From positions 1-60,297 of the forward strand of contig JAJQEV010000046.1 in NCBI GenBank assembly GCA_021201475.1: a stretch of 60,297 nt of DNA. The letters run 5' to 3'. The DNA comes from Clostridiales bacterium. GTDB taxonomy: Bacteria; Bacillota; Clostridia; Oscillospirales; Oscillospiraceae. Below are positions 1 to 8,521 of this stretch, in pieces (the first letter of the stretch is position 1; the number at the start of each line of letters is the position of its first letter). The notes beneath the pieces are model-generated. The model made no database searches, was not told the DNA's origin, and was given only the letters and a program-made list of their open reading frames with translations. The position numbers and the translations under genes are program-made.

Positions 1-60
1 CAGTGGGATAGGGGGAGGGTTCTTAGGGAGGGGCGAGGCCCCGAAGCCCCTCCCCCTTCG
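1..60 (+). repeat. Partial copy of dispersed repeat family R2
   Basis: The window opens inside a sequence that recurs at 47240-47400 (inverted), 47632-47755 and 59824-59946. The shared core is a GGGATA block followed about 10 bases later by TTCTTA(A)G and a G-run. In this copy the core is followed by GC-rich hairpins. The left part of the unit lies outside the window. The copies are all intergenic and carry no ORF, so this looks like a non-coding mobile or palindromic repeat. Confidence 0.6.
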
Positions 61-182
61 GGGGAGGCAATGAAACTGTGGGAATTGCCACGTCAATGGC
101 TCCGCCGTCAAGTCCAGACTGAGGAGTTTCTTTGGTACATTTGGCCAGAAACTTGATTTCCGTGCCTACCCCCCAACTTGCC

Positions 183-211
183 TTGACAGCCAGCACAAAC
201 TCCGATAAAAT
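183..211 (+). promoter_or_regulatory. Sigma-A promoter of the topoisomerase subunit gene
   Basis: TTGACA (183-188) and TAAAAT (206-211) are separated by 17 bases and lie 37 bases upstream of the start codon. The match to the housekeeping consensus is close. It implies that the gene has its own promoter rather than depending on an upstream partner gene. Confidence 0.8.
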
Positions 212-248
212 AGAACCGCAGTATCTGATACATGAAGGAAGCTGAATT

Positions 249-2249
249 ATGGCTGCACGAAAGCAAGCGAAGCAAAGCTATAACAACGAATCCATCTCCG
301 CCCTGAAGGGGGCCGACCGGGTGCGCAAGCGCCCCGGCGTGATTTTCGGTTCCGACGCCCTGGAGGGCTGCCAGCATGCGGTGTTCGAAATCCTCTCCAA
401 CGCCATCGACGAGGCCAGGGAGGGTCACGGCGACCTGATCATCGTCACCCGCTACGAGGATAAGTCGGTGGAGGTGGAGGACTTTGGCCGGGGCTGCCCT
501 GTGGACTGGAACAGCGCCGAGGGCCGCTACAACTGGGAGCTGGTGTTCTGCGAGCTGTACGCCGGCGGCAAGTACGACCAGGACAGCGGCGAGAACTACG
601 AGTACTCCCTTGGCCTGAACGGTCTGGGCAGCTGCGCCACCCAGTACGCCAGCGCCTACTTTGACGCCACCATCTACCGGGACCAGAAGAAGTACACCCT
701 TCACTTTGAGCGGGGGGAGAACGTCGGCGGCCTCCATGCGGAGGACGCCCCCCGGCACAAGACCGGCTCCAAGTTCCGCTGGCTCCCCGACCTGGACGTG
801 TTTACCGACATTGACATCCCCCTGTCCTACTACCAGGACGTGCTGAAACGCCAGGCTGTGGTGAACGCCGGCGTCACCTTCCGGCTGCGGAACCAGGTGG
901 GGGGGAAGTTTGAAGTCACCGACTTCCGCTATGAAAACGGCATTGTGGACTACGTCACCGAGCTGGCGGGGAACAACGCCCTGACCACCCCTGCCTTCTA
1001 CCAGGCGGAGCGGCGGGGCAAAGACCGGGAGGACAAGAAGGAGTACAAGGTGAAGCTCAGCGCCGCCTTCGTCTTTTCCAACACGGTGCAGCTGGTGGAG
1101 CACTATCACAACTCCTCCTGGCTGGAGCATGGCGGCTCCCCGGAGAAGGCCATGCGCTCTGCCTTCGTCTCCGTCTTTGACGGCTACCTGAAAAAGCAGG
1201 GGAAGTACAACAAGGGCGAGGCCAAGGTCACCTGGAATGACATTCAGGACTGCATCATCTTCGTCTCCAACAACTTCTCCACCCAGACCAGTTATGAGAA
1301 CCAGACGAAGAAAGCCATCAATAACCGCTTTGTCCAGGAGGCCATGACCGAGTTCCTCCGCTCCAGCCTGGAGGTCTACCTCATCGAGAACCCTATGGAC
1401 GCGGAGAAGGTGGCCGGTCAGATTTTGGTGAACAAGCGCAGCCGGGAGACGGCGGAGAAGGCCCGGCTGAACATCAAGAAGAAGCTGTCCGGCAACATGG
1501 ACATCTCCAACCGGGTGCAGAAGTTCGTAGACTGCCGCACCAAGGATGTCTCCCGCCGGGAGCTGTATATCGTGGAGGGCGACTCCGCCCTGGGAGCCTG
1601 CAAGCTGAGCCGGGACTCCGAGTTCCAGGGCATCATGCCCATTCGGGGCAAGATTTTGAACTGCCTGAAAGCGGACTACGCCCGCATCTTCAAGAGCGAC
1701 ATCATCACCGACCTGCTGCGGGTCATGGGCTGCGGCGTGGAGCTGACCGGCGGCAAGCAGCGGGCGAAGGACCTGGCGGAGTTCGACCTGGACAACCTGC
1801 GGTGGAACAAAATCATCCTCTGCACCGACGCCGACGTGGACGGCTACCAGATACGCACCCTGCTGCTGACCATGCTGTACCGCCTGACCCCCACCCTCAT
1901 CAAGGAGGGCTATGTGTACATTGCCGAATCCCCCCTGTTTGAAATCACCTATCAGGACAAGACTTGGTTCGCCTACTCCAACAAGGAGCGGGACGACATT
2001 CTGGAGCGGGATTTGAAGGGGAAGAAGTACACCATTCAGCGCTCCAAGGGCCTGGGCGAGAACGAGCCGGACATGATGTGGCTCACCACCATGAACCCGG
2101 AGACCCGGCGGCTCATCAAGGTCATGCCGGAGGACGTGGAGCCCACCACCCAGATGTTCGACCTGCTGCTGGGGGACAACCTGGCGGGGCGGAAGGAGCA
2201 TATCGCCGCCCACGGGCATGAGTTCCTGGATTTGGCGGACTTGTCGTGA
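249..2249 (+). CDS. Type IIA DNA topoisomerase subunit B, divergent GyrB/ParE-like
   Basis: This 666-residue protein has the layout of a type IIA topoisomerase ATPase subunit. The GHKL ATPase domain shows SNAIDEA, DFGRGCPVD and the glycine-rich GLNGLGS. A QTKK segment matches the lysine of the transducer domain. The TOPRIM domain shows VEGDSALG and the metal-binding DADVDG, and KGLGENEPDMMW resembles the usual KGLGEMNP motif. All catalytic elements appear present, so it should be active with an A subunit. It is more divergent than housekeeping GyrB (EGDSALG instead of EGDSAGG). No A subunit follows: a terminator comes 14 bases after the stop and the next gene is on the other strand. The start is ATG 249 with GAAGGA nine bases upstream. 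It may be a second, accessory topoisomerase; the partner could lie outside the window. Confidence 0.9.
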   Translation: MAARKQAKQSYNNESISALKGADRVRKRPGVIFGSDALEGCQHAVFEILSNAIDEAREGHGDLIIVTRYEDKSVEVEDFGRGCPVDWNSAEGRYNWELVFCELYAGGKYDQDSGENYEYSLGLNGLGSCATQYASAYFDATIYRDQKKYTLHFERGENVGGLHAEDAPRHKTGSKFRWLPDLDVFTDIDIPLSYYQDVLKRQAVVNAGVTFRLRNQVGGKFEVTDFRYENGIVDYVTELAGNNALTTPAFYQAERRGKDREDKKEYKVKLSAAFVFSNTVQLVEHYHNSSWLEHGGSPEKAMRSAFVSVFDGYLKKQGKYNKGEAKVTWNDIQDCIIFVSNNFSTQTSYENQTKKAINNRFVQEAMTEFLRSSLEVYLIENPMDAEKVAGQILVNKRSRETAEKARLNIKKKLSGNMDISNRVQKFVDCRTKDVSRRELYIVEGDSALGACKLSRDSEFQGIMPIRGKILNCLKADYARIFKSDIITDLLRVMGCGVELTGGKQRAKDLAEFDLDNLRWNKIILCTDADVDGYQIRTLLLTMLYRLTPTLIKEGYVYIAESPLFEITYQDKTWFAYSNKERDDILERDLKGKKYTIQRSKGLGENEPDMMWLTTMNPETRRLIKVMPEDVEPTTQMFDLLLGDNLAGRKEHIAAHGHEFLDLADLS

Positions 2250-2262
2250 CCGCAGCATAGCG

Positions 2263-2298
2263 TTGCCGCCCCACGGTTTCCGTGGGGCGGCAATTTTT
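2263..2298 (+). terminator. Rho-independent terminator after the topoisomerase gene
   Basis: A 14-bp perfect stem (2263-2276 with 2280-2293) has a three-base loop and is followed by five T residues. Confidence 0.9.
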
Positions 2299-2311
2299 CG
2301 GCGATAAATCG

Positions 2312-2818
2312 TCAGTTGACGAACAGGAAGCGCCGCTTCTCAAAGTAAATGCGGTTCAGGACGTACATCACCAGGCTCGTCACCAGGGAGACGATGGTGG
2401 AGAGACCCCCCGCAAAGCTCCCCAGCGCCAGGCTGGAGGCGAGTACATAGAGCAGAGACACGGCGACGCTGGCCAGCAGGAAGCAGAGGTACAGGGCCGG
2501 CCCCTTCTGCTTATAGCCGGACAGCTGGAAGCGGACGTAAATCGCCGCCACCGCCAGGGCCAGGCACAGCAGGCCCTCAAAGATGTTCAGTGGCCGTAGC
2601 AGGGGGAACATGGCGTACACGTCCGACGCATAGTCGCCATAGGCTGTGCCGGTAATCAGACCGAAACCCGTGGCCACGTTGAGCAGCGCAGTCAGGAACA
2701 GCTGCACCCAGATGACGAACTTGAACCACTTCATGGTGGGCTGCGGGACGGGCGGCTCCCAGCCGCTCTGAGGGGCGGCGTCCAGTTCTGTGCCGTAGCT
2801 TGTGTCACGATTTTCCAT
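2312..2818 (-). CDS. Small four-helix integral membrane protein, unknown function
   Basis: This is a 168-residue protein starting with MENRDTSYG. A soluble N-terminus of about 30 residues is followed by four hydrophobic segments (roughly residues 31-57, 68-98, 105-130 and 133-155) and a basic C-terminus. The frame stays open further upstream, but that extension runs into a dispersed repeat, and a good ribosome binding site (GAGAGGAACGGAG) precedes the start chosen here. A clear promoter lies at 2888-2916. I do not recognise a family. The topology would suit a small membrane-associated regulator or stress protein, but nothing shows this directly. Confidence 0.75.
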   Translation of the reverse strand: MENRDTSYGTELDAAPQSGWEPPVPQPTMKWFKFVIWVQLFLTALLNVATGFGLITGTAYGDYASDVYAMFPLLRPLNIFEGLLCLALAVAAIYVRFQLSGYKQKGPALYLCFLLASVAVSLLYVLASSLALGSFAGGLSTIVSLVTSLVMYVLNRIYFEKRRFLFVN

Positions 2819-2887
2819 AGCTTCATGCTCCGTTCCTCTCTTAATGCAGAACCGTGCGCCGGACAGATATGGCGATTCCTTATTTTT

Positions 2888-2916
2888 AGTATATTGAAAA
2901 AACAACGCTCCGTCAA
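2888..2916 (-). promoter_or_regulatory. Sigma-A promoter for the small membrane protein
   Basis: On the minus strand TTGACG (2916-2911) and TATACT (2893-2888) are separated by 17 bases, 70 bases upstream of the start codon. Confidence 0.75.
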
Positions 2917-2943
2917 TCGACCAGGCAGAAACTTCATAAAATC

Positions 2944-3147
2944 TTAAGGAACCTCTGAATAAATGGACGAGAGCGGATTGCGAGGAAATTTGCGTCAGAA
3001 AAAGGCGCAAAAGCGCAGGAATCCTGAGCCAGCTATGCTGGCGAAGCCACTTTGGACCGAAGTGATTTGTGCATCTTTTGCTCTGCTTATCCAATGGCAG
3101 AAATTTACCGTAAGACGCCGAAGTGCATTTGTTCAGAGGTTCCTTAA
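2944..3147. repeat. MITE-like element, copy A (204 bp)
   Basis: The 18-bp terminal inverted repeats GGAACCTCTGAATAAATG (2948-2965) and CATTTGTTCAGAGGTTCC (3126-3143) are flanked on both sides by TTAA. The first 70 bases are nearly identical to copy D at 44932-45088. The middle differs and is longer than in copies C and D. There is no credible ORF. Together with copies B, C and D this defines a short non-autonomous palindromic element. TTAA may be the target duplication or part of the inverted repeat. This copy lies upstream of the promoter of the neighbouring minus-strand gene. Confidence 0.8.
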
Positions 3148-3166
3148 GAATTGCCGCAAAAAACTG

Positions 3167-3207
3167 CGGAGCAGACAGCGCCTTCGGCGCTGCCTGCTCC
3201 GTTTTTT
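3167..3207 (-). terminator. Terminator for pyruvate:ferredoxin oxidoreductase
   Basis: A 16-bp stem with one mismatch (3167-3182 with 3186-3201) has T6 downstream on the plus strand and, three bases out, T-rich sequence on the minus strand. The nearest gene is the minus-strand oxidoreductase ending at 3251. The hairpin can act in both directions. Confidence 0.85.
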
Positions 3208-3250
3208 GGAAAGTTAACTTGTGCTTGCCGCTAGGCAGCTGCGGAGGGAC

Positions 3251-6200
3251 TTACACCTCGTACAGCTTGCCCAGACGGGTCAGATGCTCGTAGCGGGCCA
3301 GGGCGGTCTCCTCGCTCTTGGCGAACAGCTTCTCGGCGCGCTCCGGGAAGGAACGGGTCAGCGCGGAGTAACGGGCCTCGTTCAGCAGGAAGGACTTGTA
3401 ATCCTCCGCCTTGGGCGGCTTGGAGTCCAGCGTGAAGGGGTTCTTGCCCTGGGCCTTGTTGGTGGGATTGAAGCGGAACAGGTTCCAGTAGCCGCAGGCC
3501 ACGGCCTTCTTCATCTCGGCCTGGCAGTTGGTCATGCCGCCCTTGATGGAGTGCAGCTCGCAGGGGCTGTAGCCGATGATGAGGGACGGGCCGTGATAAG
3601 CCTCGGCCTCCACCATGGCCTTGATGCACTGAGCGGGGTTGGCGCCCATGGCGACCTGAGCCACATAGACGTAGCCGTACTGCATCTGGATCTCAGACAG
3701 GCTCTTCTTGGCGACCTCCTTACCGGCGGCAGCGAACTGGGCCACAGCGCCGATGTTGGTGGACTTGGAGGCCTGTCCGCCGGTGTTGGAGTAGATCTCG
3801 GTGTCAAAGACGAAGATGTTGATGTCCTCGCCGGTGGCCAGAACGTGATCCAGTCCGCCGTAGCCGATGTCATAGGCCCAGCCGTCGCCGCCGAACACCC
3901 AGCAGGACTTCTTGTTCAGGTAGTCCTTCTGCGCCAGGATGTCGTCAGCACCGGCCTTCTCCAGGGCGGCGATGAGGGTCTTGGTAGCGGCCTGGTTGGC
4001 GGCGGAGTCGTCGTAGGTGGCCAGCCACTCCTCGGCGGCGTCCTTCACGTCGGCGTTCTGCTCGGCCAAAGCCTCGACCTTGCCCTTCAGGGCGTCGCGG
4101 ATGGTCTTCTGGCCGTAGTACATACCCAGGCCATGCTCGGCGTTGTCCTCAAACAGGGAGTTGGCCCACGCGGGACCCTTGCCTTCCTTGTTGACGGTGT
4201 AGGGGGAGGTGGCGCCGGTGCCGCCCCAGATGGAGGAGCAGCCGGTGGCGTTGGAGATGAACATCCGGTCGCCAAACAGCTGAGTGATGACGCGGGCGTA
4301 GGTGCTCTCGGCGCAGCCAGCGCAGGAGCCGGAGAACTCAAGCAGCGGGGTCTTGAACTGGGAGCCCTTCACATCGGTGCCGGTCAGCTCTTCCTTGACG
4401 GAGACGCTGGCCACAGCGTAATCGAAGCAGGGCTGCTGATCCAGCTGGGACTCCTGGGGAACCATCTTCAGGCTGCCGGTGGGGCAGGCGCCGACGCAGA
4501 CGCCGCAGCCCATGCAGTCCAGCGGGGAGACGGCCAGGGCGAACTTGTACTTGCCCTTGCCCTTGCCGACCTTGAAATCGGCCATCTTCATGTTGGCGGG
4601 GGCGTTCTCCTGCTCGGCAGCGTCCAGCGCGTAGGCGCGGATGGTGGCATGGGGGCAGCAGAAGGTGCACTGGTTGCACTGCACGCACTTGTCAGGCGTC
4701 CACTCCACCACGTTGACGGCGACGCCGCGCTTCTCATAGGCGGATGCGCCGGAGGGGAAGGTGCCGTCGGCCATCGGCTCGAAGGCGGAGACGGGCAGGC
4801 TGTAGCCGTTCATCTGGTTGATGGGGTTCATGACCTCCTTGACCAGCTTCACGGTGTCGGGACGGCCGGTCAGCTCAGCAGGCTCGGCGTCGGGAGCGGG
4901 GTTGGCCCAGGACTCGGGAATCTCGCACTTGACGAAGGCGGTAGCACCGGCGTCGATGGCGTCCCAGTTCTTCTGGACAACGTCGCGGCCCTTCTTCAGG
5001 TAGGAGTGCTCGGCGGCGTCCTTCATGTACTTGATGGCGTCCTCAGCGGGCAGCACGTTGGCCAGGGCGAAGAAGGCGGACTGCAGCACGGTGTTGGTAC
5101 GCTTGCCCATGCCGACCTTCTCGGCCAGGTCAATGGCGTTGATCATGTACAGGTTGATCTTGTGGTCATACATATACTTCTTGGACTCGGCGGAGAGATG
5201 CTCCTCCAGCTCCTCAAAGGTCCACTGGCTGTTGACCAGGAAGGTGCCGCCGTCCTTGATGTCGTTGACGATCTTGAAGTGCTTGGTGATGTAAGCGGGG
5301 GTGTGGCAGGCCACGAAGTCCGCCTTGTTGATGTAGTAGGGGCTGCGGATGGGCTTGTCGCCAAAGCGCAGGTGGGAGACGGTCACGCCGCCGGTCTTCT
5401 TGGAGTCATACTGGAAGTACGCCTGAACATACTTGTCGGTATGGTCGCCGATGATTTTGATGGAGTTCTTGTTGGCGCCCACGGTGCCGTCGCCGCCCAG
5501 GCCCCAGAACTTGCACTCCACAGTGCCTTCCGCGGCGGTGTTGGGAGCGGGCTCTTCCGGCAGGGAGAGGTAGGTGACATCGTCGGTGATGCCGATGGTG
5601 AAGTGCTCCTTGGGTTCGTCCTTCTCCAGCTCCTTGTAAACGGCGAAGATGGAGGAGGGAGGCGTATCCTTGGAGCCGAGGCCGTAGCGGCCACCAATGA
5701 CGGTGATGTCGCTCTTTCCGGCCTTGGACAGGGCGGTGACCACGTCCAGATACAGCGGCTCGCCCAGAGCGCCGGGCTCCTTGGTGCGGTCCAGCACGGC
5801 GATTTTCTTGCAGGTGTCGGGGATGGCGGCCAGCAGACGCTCGGCGGAGAAGGGCCGATAGAGGTGGACGTTGATCATACCGACCTTCTCGCCCCGGGCG
5901 ACCTTGTAGTCCACGACCTCGCTCATCACGTCGTTGATGGAGCCGATGGCGATGATGATGTTCTCAGCGTCGGGCGCACCATAGTAGTTAAAGGCGGCGT
6001 AGTTGGTGCCCAGCTTCTCGTTAATCATGGCGAAATACTTGTCCACGATTTCGGGCAGGGCGTCATAGTACTTGTTGCAGGCCTCACGATGCTGGAAGAA
6101 GGTATCGTCATTCTCGTGGGAGCCGCGGACGATGCCGTGGTTGGGGTTCAGGGCATGGTTGCGGAACGCCTCGACCGCGTCCATATCCACCATGTCGGCC

Positions 6201-6775
6201 AAATCCTTATAGTCCCAGACGGACAGCTTCTGAATCTCATGGGAGGTACGGAAACCGTCGAAGAAGTTCAGGAAGGGCACGCGGCCTTCGATGGCGGCCA
6301 GGTGGGCCACAGGGGCCAGATCCATGACCTCCTGGGGGTTGGCCTCGGCCAGCATGGCGAAGCCGGTCTGACGGCAGGCCATAACGTCCTCGTGGTCGCC
6401 GAAGATGTTCAGGGCGTGGGTGGTCAGGGCGCGGGCGGCGACGTGCAGGACGCCGGGCAGCAGCTCGCCGGCGATCTTGTACATATTGGGGATCATCAGC
6501 AGCAGGCCCTGGGAAGCGGTGTAGGTGGTGGTCAGCGCGCCGGCGGCCAGGGAGCCGTGAACCGTGCCGGAGGCGCCAGCCTCGGACTGCATCTCAACGA
6601 CCTTCACAGGGTTGCCGAAGATATTCTTCTGGCCCTGGGCGGCCCATTGATCCACATAGTCCGCCATGGGGCTGGACGGCGTGATGGGGTAGATGCCCGC
6701 AACCTCGGTAAACGCATAGGATACCCATGCGGCCGCGTTGTTCGCATCCATGGATTTCTGTTTTCTTACTACCAT
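3251..6775 (-). CDS. nifJ: Pyruvate:ferredoxin (flavodoxin) oxidoreductase
   Basis: This 1174-residue single-chain enzyme oxidises pyruvate with CoA to acetyl-CoA and CO2, passing electrons to ferredoxin, a core step of clostridial fermentation. The N-terminal domain starts with VSYAFTEVAGIYPITPSSPM, typical of the family. The central ferredoxin domain has two 4Fe-4S motifs, CVQCNQCTFCCP and CMGCGVCVGACP. Further cluster-ligating cysteines lie in SGSCAGCAES. The C-terminal thiamine-diphosphate domain includes GDGWAYDIGYGG and YSNTGGQASKST. Length is as expected for the family. The start is ATG 6775 with AAGGAGG 12 bases upstream. The gene is monocistronic: a consensus-like promoter at 6924-6952, a MITE in the leader, and a terminator after the stop. 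The MITE hairpin in the 5' untranslated region is the unusual part. Confidence 0.97.
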   Translation of the reverse strand: MVVRKQKSMDANNAAAWVSYAFTEVAGIYPITPSSPMADYVDQWAAQGQKNIFGNPVKVVEMQSEAGASGTVHGSLAAGALTTTYTASQGLLLMIPNMYKIAGELLPGVLHVAARALTTHALNIFGDHEDVMACRQTGFAMLAEANPQEVMDLAPVAHLAAIEGRVPFLNFFDGFRTSHEIQKLSVWDYKDLADMVDMDAVEAFRNHALNPNHGIVRGSHENDDTFFQHREACNKYYDALPEIVDKYFAMINEKLGTNYAAFNYYGAPDAENIIIAIGSINDVMSEVVDYKVARGEKVGMINVHLYRPFSAERLLAAIPDTCKKIAVLDRTKEPGALGEPLYLDVVTALSKAGKSDITVIGGRYGLGSKDTPPSSIFAVYKELEKDEPKEHFTIGITDDVTYLSLPEEPAPNTAAEGTVECKFWGLGGDGTVGANKNSIKIIGDHTDKYVQAYFQYDSKKTGGVTVSHLRFGDKPIRSPYYINKADFVACHTPAYITKHFKIVNDIKDGGTFLVNSQWTFEELEEHLSAESKKYMYDHKINLYMINAIDLAEKVGMGKRTNTVLQSAFFALANVLPAEDAIKYMKDAAEHSYLKKGRDVVQKNWDAIDAGATAFVKCEIPESWANPAPDAEPAELTGRPDTVKLVKEVMNPINQMNGYSLPVSAFEPMADGTFPSGASAYEKRGVAVNVVEWTPDKCVQCNQCTFCCPHATIRAYALDAAEQENAPANMKMADFKVGKGKGKYKFALAVSPLDCMGCGVCVGACPTGSLKMVPQESQLDQQPCFDYAVASVSVKEELTGTDVKGSQFKTPLLEFSGSCAGCAESTYARVITQLFGDRMFISNATGCSSIWGGTGATSPYTVNKEGKGPAWANSLFEDNAEHGLGMYYGQKTIRDALKGKVEALAEQNADVKDAAEEWLATYDDSAANQAATKTLIAALEKAGADDILAQKDYLNKKSCWVFGGDGWAYDIGYGGLDHVLATGEDINIFVFDTEIYSNTGGQASKSTNIGAVAQFAAAGKEVAKKSLSEIQMQYGYVYVAQVAMGANPAQCIKAMVEAEAYHGPSLIIGYSPCELHSIKGGMTNCQAEMKKAVACGYWNLFRFNPTNKAQGKNPFTLDSKPPKAEDYKSFLLNEARYSALTRSFPERAEKLFAKSEETALARYEHLTRLGKLYEV

Positions 6776-6815
6776 GATAATTAGTTGCCTCCTTATATCC
6801 GTTAGAGTCCTCTGG

Positions 6816-6894
6816 GAACCCCTGAACAAATGAACCGAAGCGGATAGCGGGGAAACCCCGCAAAGCGCCGCAGCTGCATTTGTTCAGAGGTTCC
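6816..6894. repeat. MITE-like element, copy B (79 bp, short form)
   Basis: GGAACCCCTGAACAAATG (6816-6833) and CATTTGTTCAGAGGTTCC (6877-6894) are imperfect inverted repeats around a 43-base core containing a GGGGAAACCCC hairpin. The core is much shorter than in the other three copies. It lies wholly between the promoter at 6924-6952 and the start of the oxidoreductase gene, so it is transcribed as leader RNA. Confidence 0.8.
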
Positions 6895-6923
6895 CTCAGC
6901 AGGGGAAACCTTTTCACCCTCTT

Positions 6924-6952
6924 ATCATACCAGTTTCGGAGCCATTTGTAAA
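6924..6952 (-). promoter_or_regulatory. Promoter of pyruvate:ferredoxin oxidoreductase
   Basis: On the minus strand TTTACA (6952-6947), a 17-base spacer and TATGAT (6929-6924), with an extended -10 TGG. Transcription would start near 6917, giving a leader of about 140 bases that contains MITE copy B. Confidence 0.75.
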
Positions 6953-7061
6953 CCTTAATTTTTGCTTCCAGCCGGAAATTTGCAAGAATTTTTTTGAAAA
7001 CTATCCAGGAAAAGGGGCGTATTTGGTGATTTTCGACAGTTAATCGCCGCTAACTTTTTGA

Positions 7062-7184
7062 CGGGGCAGGACAACTGCACAGGAGTCCGGCCTCCTGCCC
7101 TGCAAAGTTTGGCCGGAAGCCGACCGCAGGGCAGGGTCTGGTGCAGGCCATGCGGTCGGAGGACAAATTTTGAGTGCTGCCCCG
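7062..7184. other. Structured inverted-repeat segment between divergent promoters
   Basis: An 8-bp closing stem, CGGGGCAG (7062-7069) with CTGCCCCG (7177-7184), encloses a CAGGAG/CTCCTG hairpin (7080-7097) and a 9-bp stem CCGACCGCA (7120-7128) with TGCGGTCGG (7151-7159). An alternative 10-bp pairing, 7094-7103 with 7126-7135, competes with both inner stems. No ORF is seen. It lies between the oxidoreductase promoter and the promoter at 7192-7220 and would not be in either transcript. It may be a small RNA, a decayed repeat element or an operator region. Confidence 0.3.
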
Positions 7185-7191
7185 CCGCCCC

Positions 7192-7220
7192 TTTACAAAT
7201 CGTATTCCCTATGCTAAAAT
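7192..7220 (+). promoter_or_regulatory. Promoter of the XRE regulator operon
   Basis: TTTACA (7192-7197) and TAAAAT (7215-7220) are 17 bases apart, with an extended -10 TGC. They lie 30 bases upstream of the regulator start codon. Confidence 0.75.
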
Positions 7221-7250
7221 AATACCAACTGTTAAAAAGAGGTGTCCCCT

Positions 7251-7958
7251 ATGCGCGCAGAACCTTGCAGCGATTTTCCCCGCACCCTGTCCGCTCTGCG
7301 GAAGGAGAAGGGGGTCAGCCAGCGCACCGCCGCCGCCGCCCTGGGCATCAGCCAGGCCCTCCTCTCCCACTATGAGAAGGGCGTCCGGGAGCCGGGGCTG
7401 GCTTTTGTGGTGCGGGCCTGCGACTATTATCACGTCTCCGCCGACTACCTGCTGGGCCGCACCCTGGACCGGGAAGGCTCCATCGTGGACGCAGAGGAGC
7501 TGTACGACGTCAGCCTCCACAAGGACAACACCCTGCGGGGCAGCGTTATGGCCCAGCTGAACAAGAAGCTCATCGTCAACTCCGTCACTGTCCTGTACGG
7601 CCTGCTGGGGCGGCTGGGCTGCCGGGAGCTGATTCTGGCGGTGTCCAATGCCTTCGGCTGCCAAATCTACGCCCTGTTCCGGGCGCTGCGCTCCATTGAC
7701 AGGGCCAACTCCGACAGCCTGTTCACCCTGCCGGAGAGCCACGGTCAGGACGGCGCGGCCACCGTCACCACCCTCCAGGCCATGGCGGAGAGCAGCGCCC
7801 TGGTGGAGGAGCTGCGGGAGCAGGACTTGTCCTTCCCCATCAACGATGAGAGCCTGAAGCGGGAGTATCCCGCCATGTGGCAGTCGCTGTATCAGGTGCT
7901 GCACCGCACCTCCGGCGTCATCACCCGCCGCCTGTCCAGCCACACCTACGATGAATAA
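7251..7958 (+). CDS. XRE-family helix-turn-helix transcriptional regulator
   Basis: This is a 235-residue protein. The N-terminal 65 residues form a Cro/C1-type helix-turn-helix: LSALRKEKGVSQRTAAAALG followed by ISQALLSHYEKGVREP and a DYYHVSADYLLGR segment typical of this family. The remaining 170 residues match no domain I recognise and are probably a ligand or oligomerisation domain. ATG 7251 is preferred over GTG 7242 because the AAAGAGG ribosome binding site overlaps the GTG. It is the first gene of an operon with a NUDIX hydrolase (14-base gap) and a GNAT acetyltransferase. Its target is unknown; it may regulate its own operon. Confidence 0.85.
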   Translation: MRAEPCSDFPRTLSALRKEKGVSQRTAAAALGISQALLSHYEKGVREPGLAFVVRACDYYHVSADYLLGRTLDREGSIVDAEELYDVSLHKDNTLRGSVMAQLNKKLIVNSVTVLYGLLGRLGCRELILAVSNAFGCQIYALFRALRSIDRANSDSLFTLPESHGQDGAATVTTLQAMAESSALVEELREQDLSFPINDESLKREYPAMWQSLYQVLHRTSGVITRRLSSHTYDE

Positions 7959-7972
7959 AGGAGCGTTGTTCC

Positions 7973-8521
7973 ATGGATATGAAAGAGACCTTTTTGCGCC
8001 GCACCCAAATCTTTGACGGCCACGTCGTCCACCTGTTTGTGGACGATGTCCGCCTGCCCAACGGCGGCACCGCCCAGCGGGAAATCGTCACCCACGCCGG
8101 AGGGGCCTGCGTAGCCGCGCTGACGGCCCGGAACGAACTGCTGCTGGTGCGCCAGTTCCGCTACGCCTTTGGGGAGGAACTGCTGGAAATTCCCGCCGGG
8201 AAGCTGGAGCGTGGGGAAGACCCCTTCGAGGCCATGAAGCGGGAGCAGCGGGAAGAGACGGGCACCCGCTCTGACCGCTACGTCTCCCTGGGCGTTACCT
8301 ACCCCACCGTGGGCTATGACGATGAGAAGATTTACATCTGGGCCTGCCGGGTGACGGAGCCTGCCGGGGACCAGGACCTGGACCCGGACGAGTTCCTGGA
8401 GGTGGAGAAGCTGGACCTGTGGGAGGCAGAGCGGATGGTGATGGCCGACCAGATCAGGGACGGAAAGACCCAAATCGCCATCCTGAAAACCGCTGCCCTG
8501 GTGCGGGCGGGGCAGCTGTGA
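7973..8521 (+). CDS. NUDIX hydrolase, ADP-ribose pyrophosphatase type
   Basis: This 182-residue protein contains a NUDIX box in GKLERGEDPFEAMKREQREE followed by TGT, matching G-x5-E-x7-R-E-x2-E-E-x-G. Preceding RQFRYAFGEELLEIPAGK is characteristic of the ADP-ribose/nucleotide-sugar pyrophosphatase branch. The enzyme would hydrolyse ADP-ribose or related nucleoside diphosphate derivatives to AMP and a sugar phosphate in the cytoplasm. A ribosome binding site, AAGGAG, precedes ATG 7973. Its last four bases overlap the GTG start of the next gene, indicating translational coupling. Confidence 0.92.
   Translation: MDMKETFLRRTQIFDGHVVHLFVDDVRLPNGGTAQREIVTHAGGACVAALTARNELLLVRQFRYAFGEELLEIPAGKLERGEDPFEAMKREQREETGTRSDRYVSLGVTYPTVGYDDEKIYIWACRVTEPAGDQDLDPDEFLEVEKLDLWEAERMVMADQIRDGKTQIAILKTAALVRAGQL

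Noticed and set aside
108-2258. Long minus-strand ORF of 716 codons
   Set aside because: It is the antisense of the topoisomerase gene. GC-rich codon use leaves the opposite strand open; the product is low-complexity Val/Leu/Gly/His. The same applies to long ORFs opposite 3251-6775, 17426-20671, 34356-37421, 41744-44581 and 48461-50611.
2819-3094. N-terminal extension of the small membrane protein
   Set aside because: The extension reads through the MITE and the gene promoter; a good ribosome binding site supports the start at 2818.
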